Positions 5,597 through 5,930 of a stretch of DNA of 5,930 nt are shown here, piece by piece. Below the pieces are notes generated by a model, which worked only from the letters and a program-made list of their open reading frames with translations, was not told the origin of the DNA and did no database searches. Source of the DNA: Fidelibacterota bacterium (lineage in GTDB: Bacteria; Fidelibacterota; UBA2242); assembly GCA_016936335.1 (NCBI GenBank), contig JAFGXZ010000272.1, positions 1 to 5,930 of the forward strand. Reading direction: 5' to 3'. Positions within the stretch are counted from its first letter, which is position 1. The number at the start of each line of letters is the position of its first letter. The position numbers and the translations under genes were made by a program.

Positions 5597-5930
5597 ATGT
5601 TCGGTTATCTTGAAAGCCTGGATATAGTATTGCTGGTGCTGTATTTTAGCGCGGTGATGCTAATTGGGCTTTATTATTCCCGGCAAAAAAAAACTCCTGC
5701 TGAATATTTTTTAGCCGGACGAAATGTGAGCTGGATTGCAATAGGATGTTCCCTGTTTGCAACCAATATTTCCAGTGAACATTTTATTGGGTTGGCCGGT
5801 TCCGGGGCTAACAGCGGATTGGCTGTCGGCCATTTTGAGTGGTTGGCGTGCCTGATTGTATTGGTCCTTGGCTGGTTTTTTGTGCCGTTTTACCTAAAAT
5901 CCGGAATTTTTACAGTGCCTGAATTTCTGG
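5597..5930 (+). CDS. SGLT-type sodium/sugar symporter (SSS family), 3' partial
   Basis: The first 111 residues of a solute:sodium symporter are present and the gene runs off the window. The N-terminal helix (about 8-26) is followed by the family signature EYFLAGRNVSW and a second membrane segment, SLFATNISSEHFIGLAGSG, corresponding to the broken core helix TM1. HFEWL and a further hydrophobic stretch end in GIFTVPEFL. The sequence closely resembles Vibrio vSGLT and human SGLT1 as I know them. Asn57, His62 and Glu81 fall at the sugar-contact positions (Asn78, His83 and Glu102 in human SGLT1), and Ala55 and Ile58 at Na2-site positions. Glucose, galactose or a related sugar is therefore a better guess than proline, pantothenate or an organic acid. 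The ATG at 5597 is the only ATG start before Met21; an in-frame stop lies at 5573. AAGAAG directly abuts the ATG, so the ribosome binding site is poor. Confidence 0.93.
   Translation, partial: MFGYLESLDIVLLVLYFSAVMLIGLYYSRQKKTPAEYFLAGRNVSWIAIGCSLFATNISSEHFIGLAGSGANSGLAVGHFEWLACLIVLVLGWFFVPFYLKSGIFTVPEFL

Overview
The window carries five genes, all on the + strand: the C-terminal part of a GH94 disaccharide phosphorylase (1-1014), a membrane-anchored family 1 solute-binding protein (1159-2472), a divergent sensor histidine kinase (2480-3949), a sigma-54-dependent response regulator of the NtrC class (3968-5410), and the start of an SGLT-type sodium/sugar symporter (5597 to the window end). The DNA is moderately AT-rich by eye, with short intergenic gaps. 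Use of sigma-54 and a membrane-anchored binding protein without a lipobox suggest a diderm environmental heterotroph. I cannot name a phylum from the sequence alone.

Layout: the phosphorylase is open at its 5' edge and ends at 1014. A 144-base gap (1015-1158) follows, holding an AT-rich dyad, a candidate sigma-70-like promoter and a clear ribosome binding site. Next come the binding protein, kinase and regulator, separated by only 7 and 6 to 18 bases and so almost certainly one operon. A 186-base gap (5411-5596) then holds a near-perfect AT palindrome and, about 75 bases further on, a sequence matching the -24/-12 sigma-54 promoter in element spacing and most consensus bases. The symporter begins just after it.

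Proposed working (inference): no ABC permease gene accompanies the binding protein, and a kinase and sigma-54 activator follow it directly. The binding protein therefore probably acts as the extracytoplasmic sugar receptor of a three-component signalling system rather than as a transport subunit. The activated regulator would open the sigma-54 promoter in front of the SGLT-type symporter, which would import sugar. The neighbouring GH94 enzyme would phosphorolyse a disaccharide such as cellobiose inside the cell, giving glucose 1-phosphate without spending ATP. Sensing, activation, uptake and catabolism would thus sit in one compact locus.

No RNA genes, CRISPR arrays, insertion sequences or convincing intrinsic terminators were seen.
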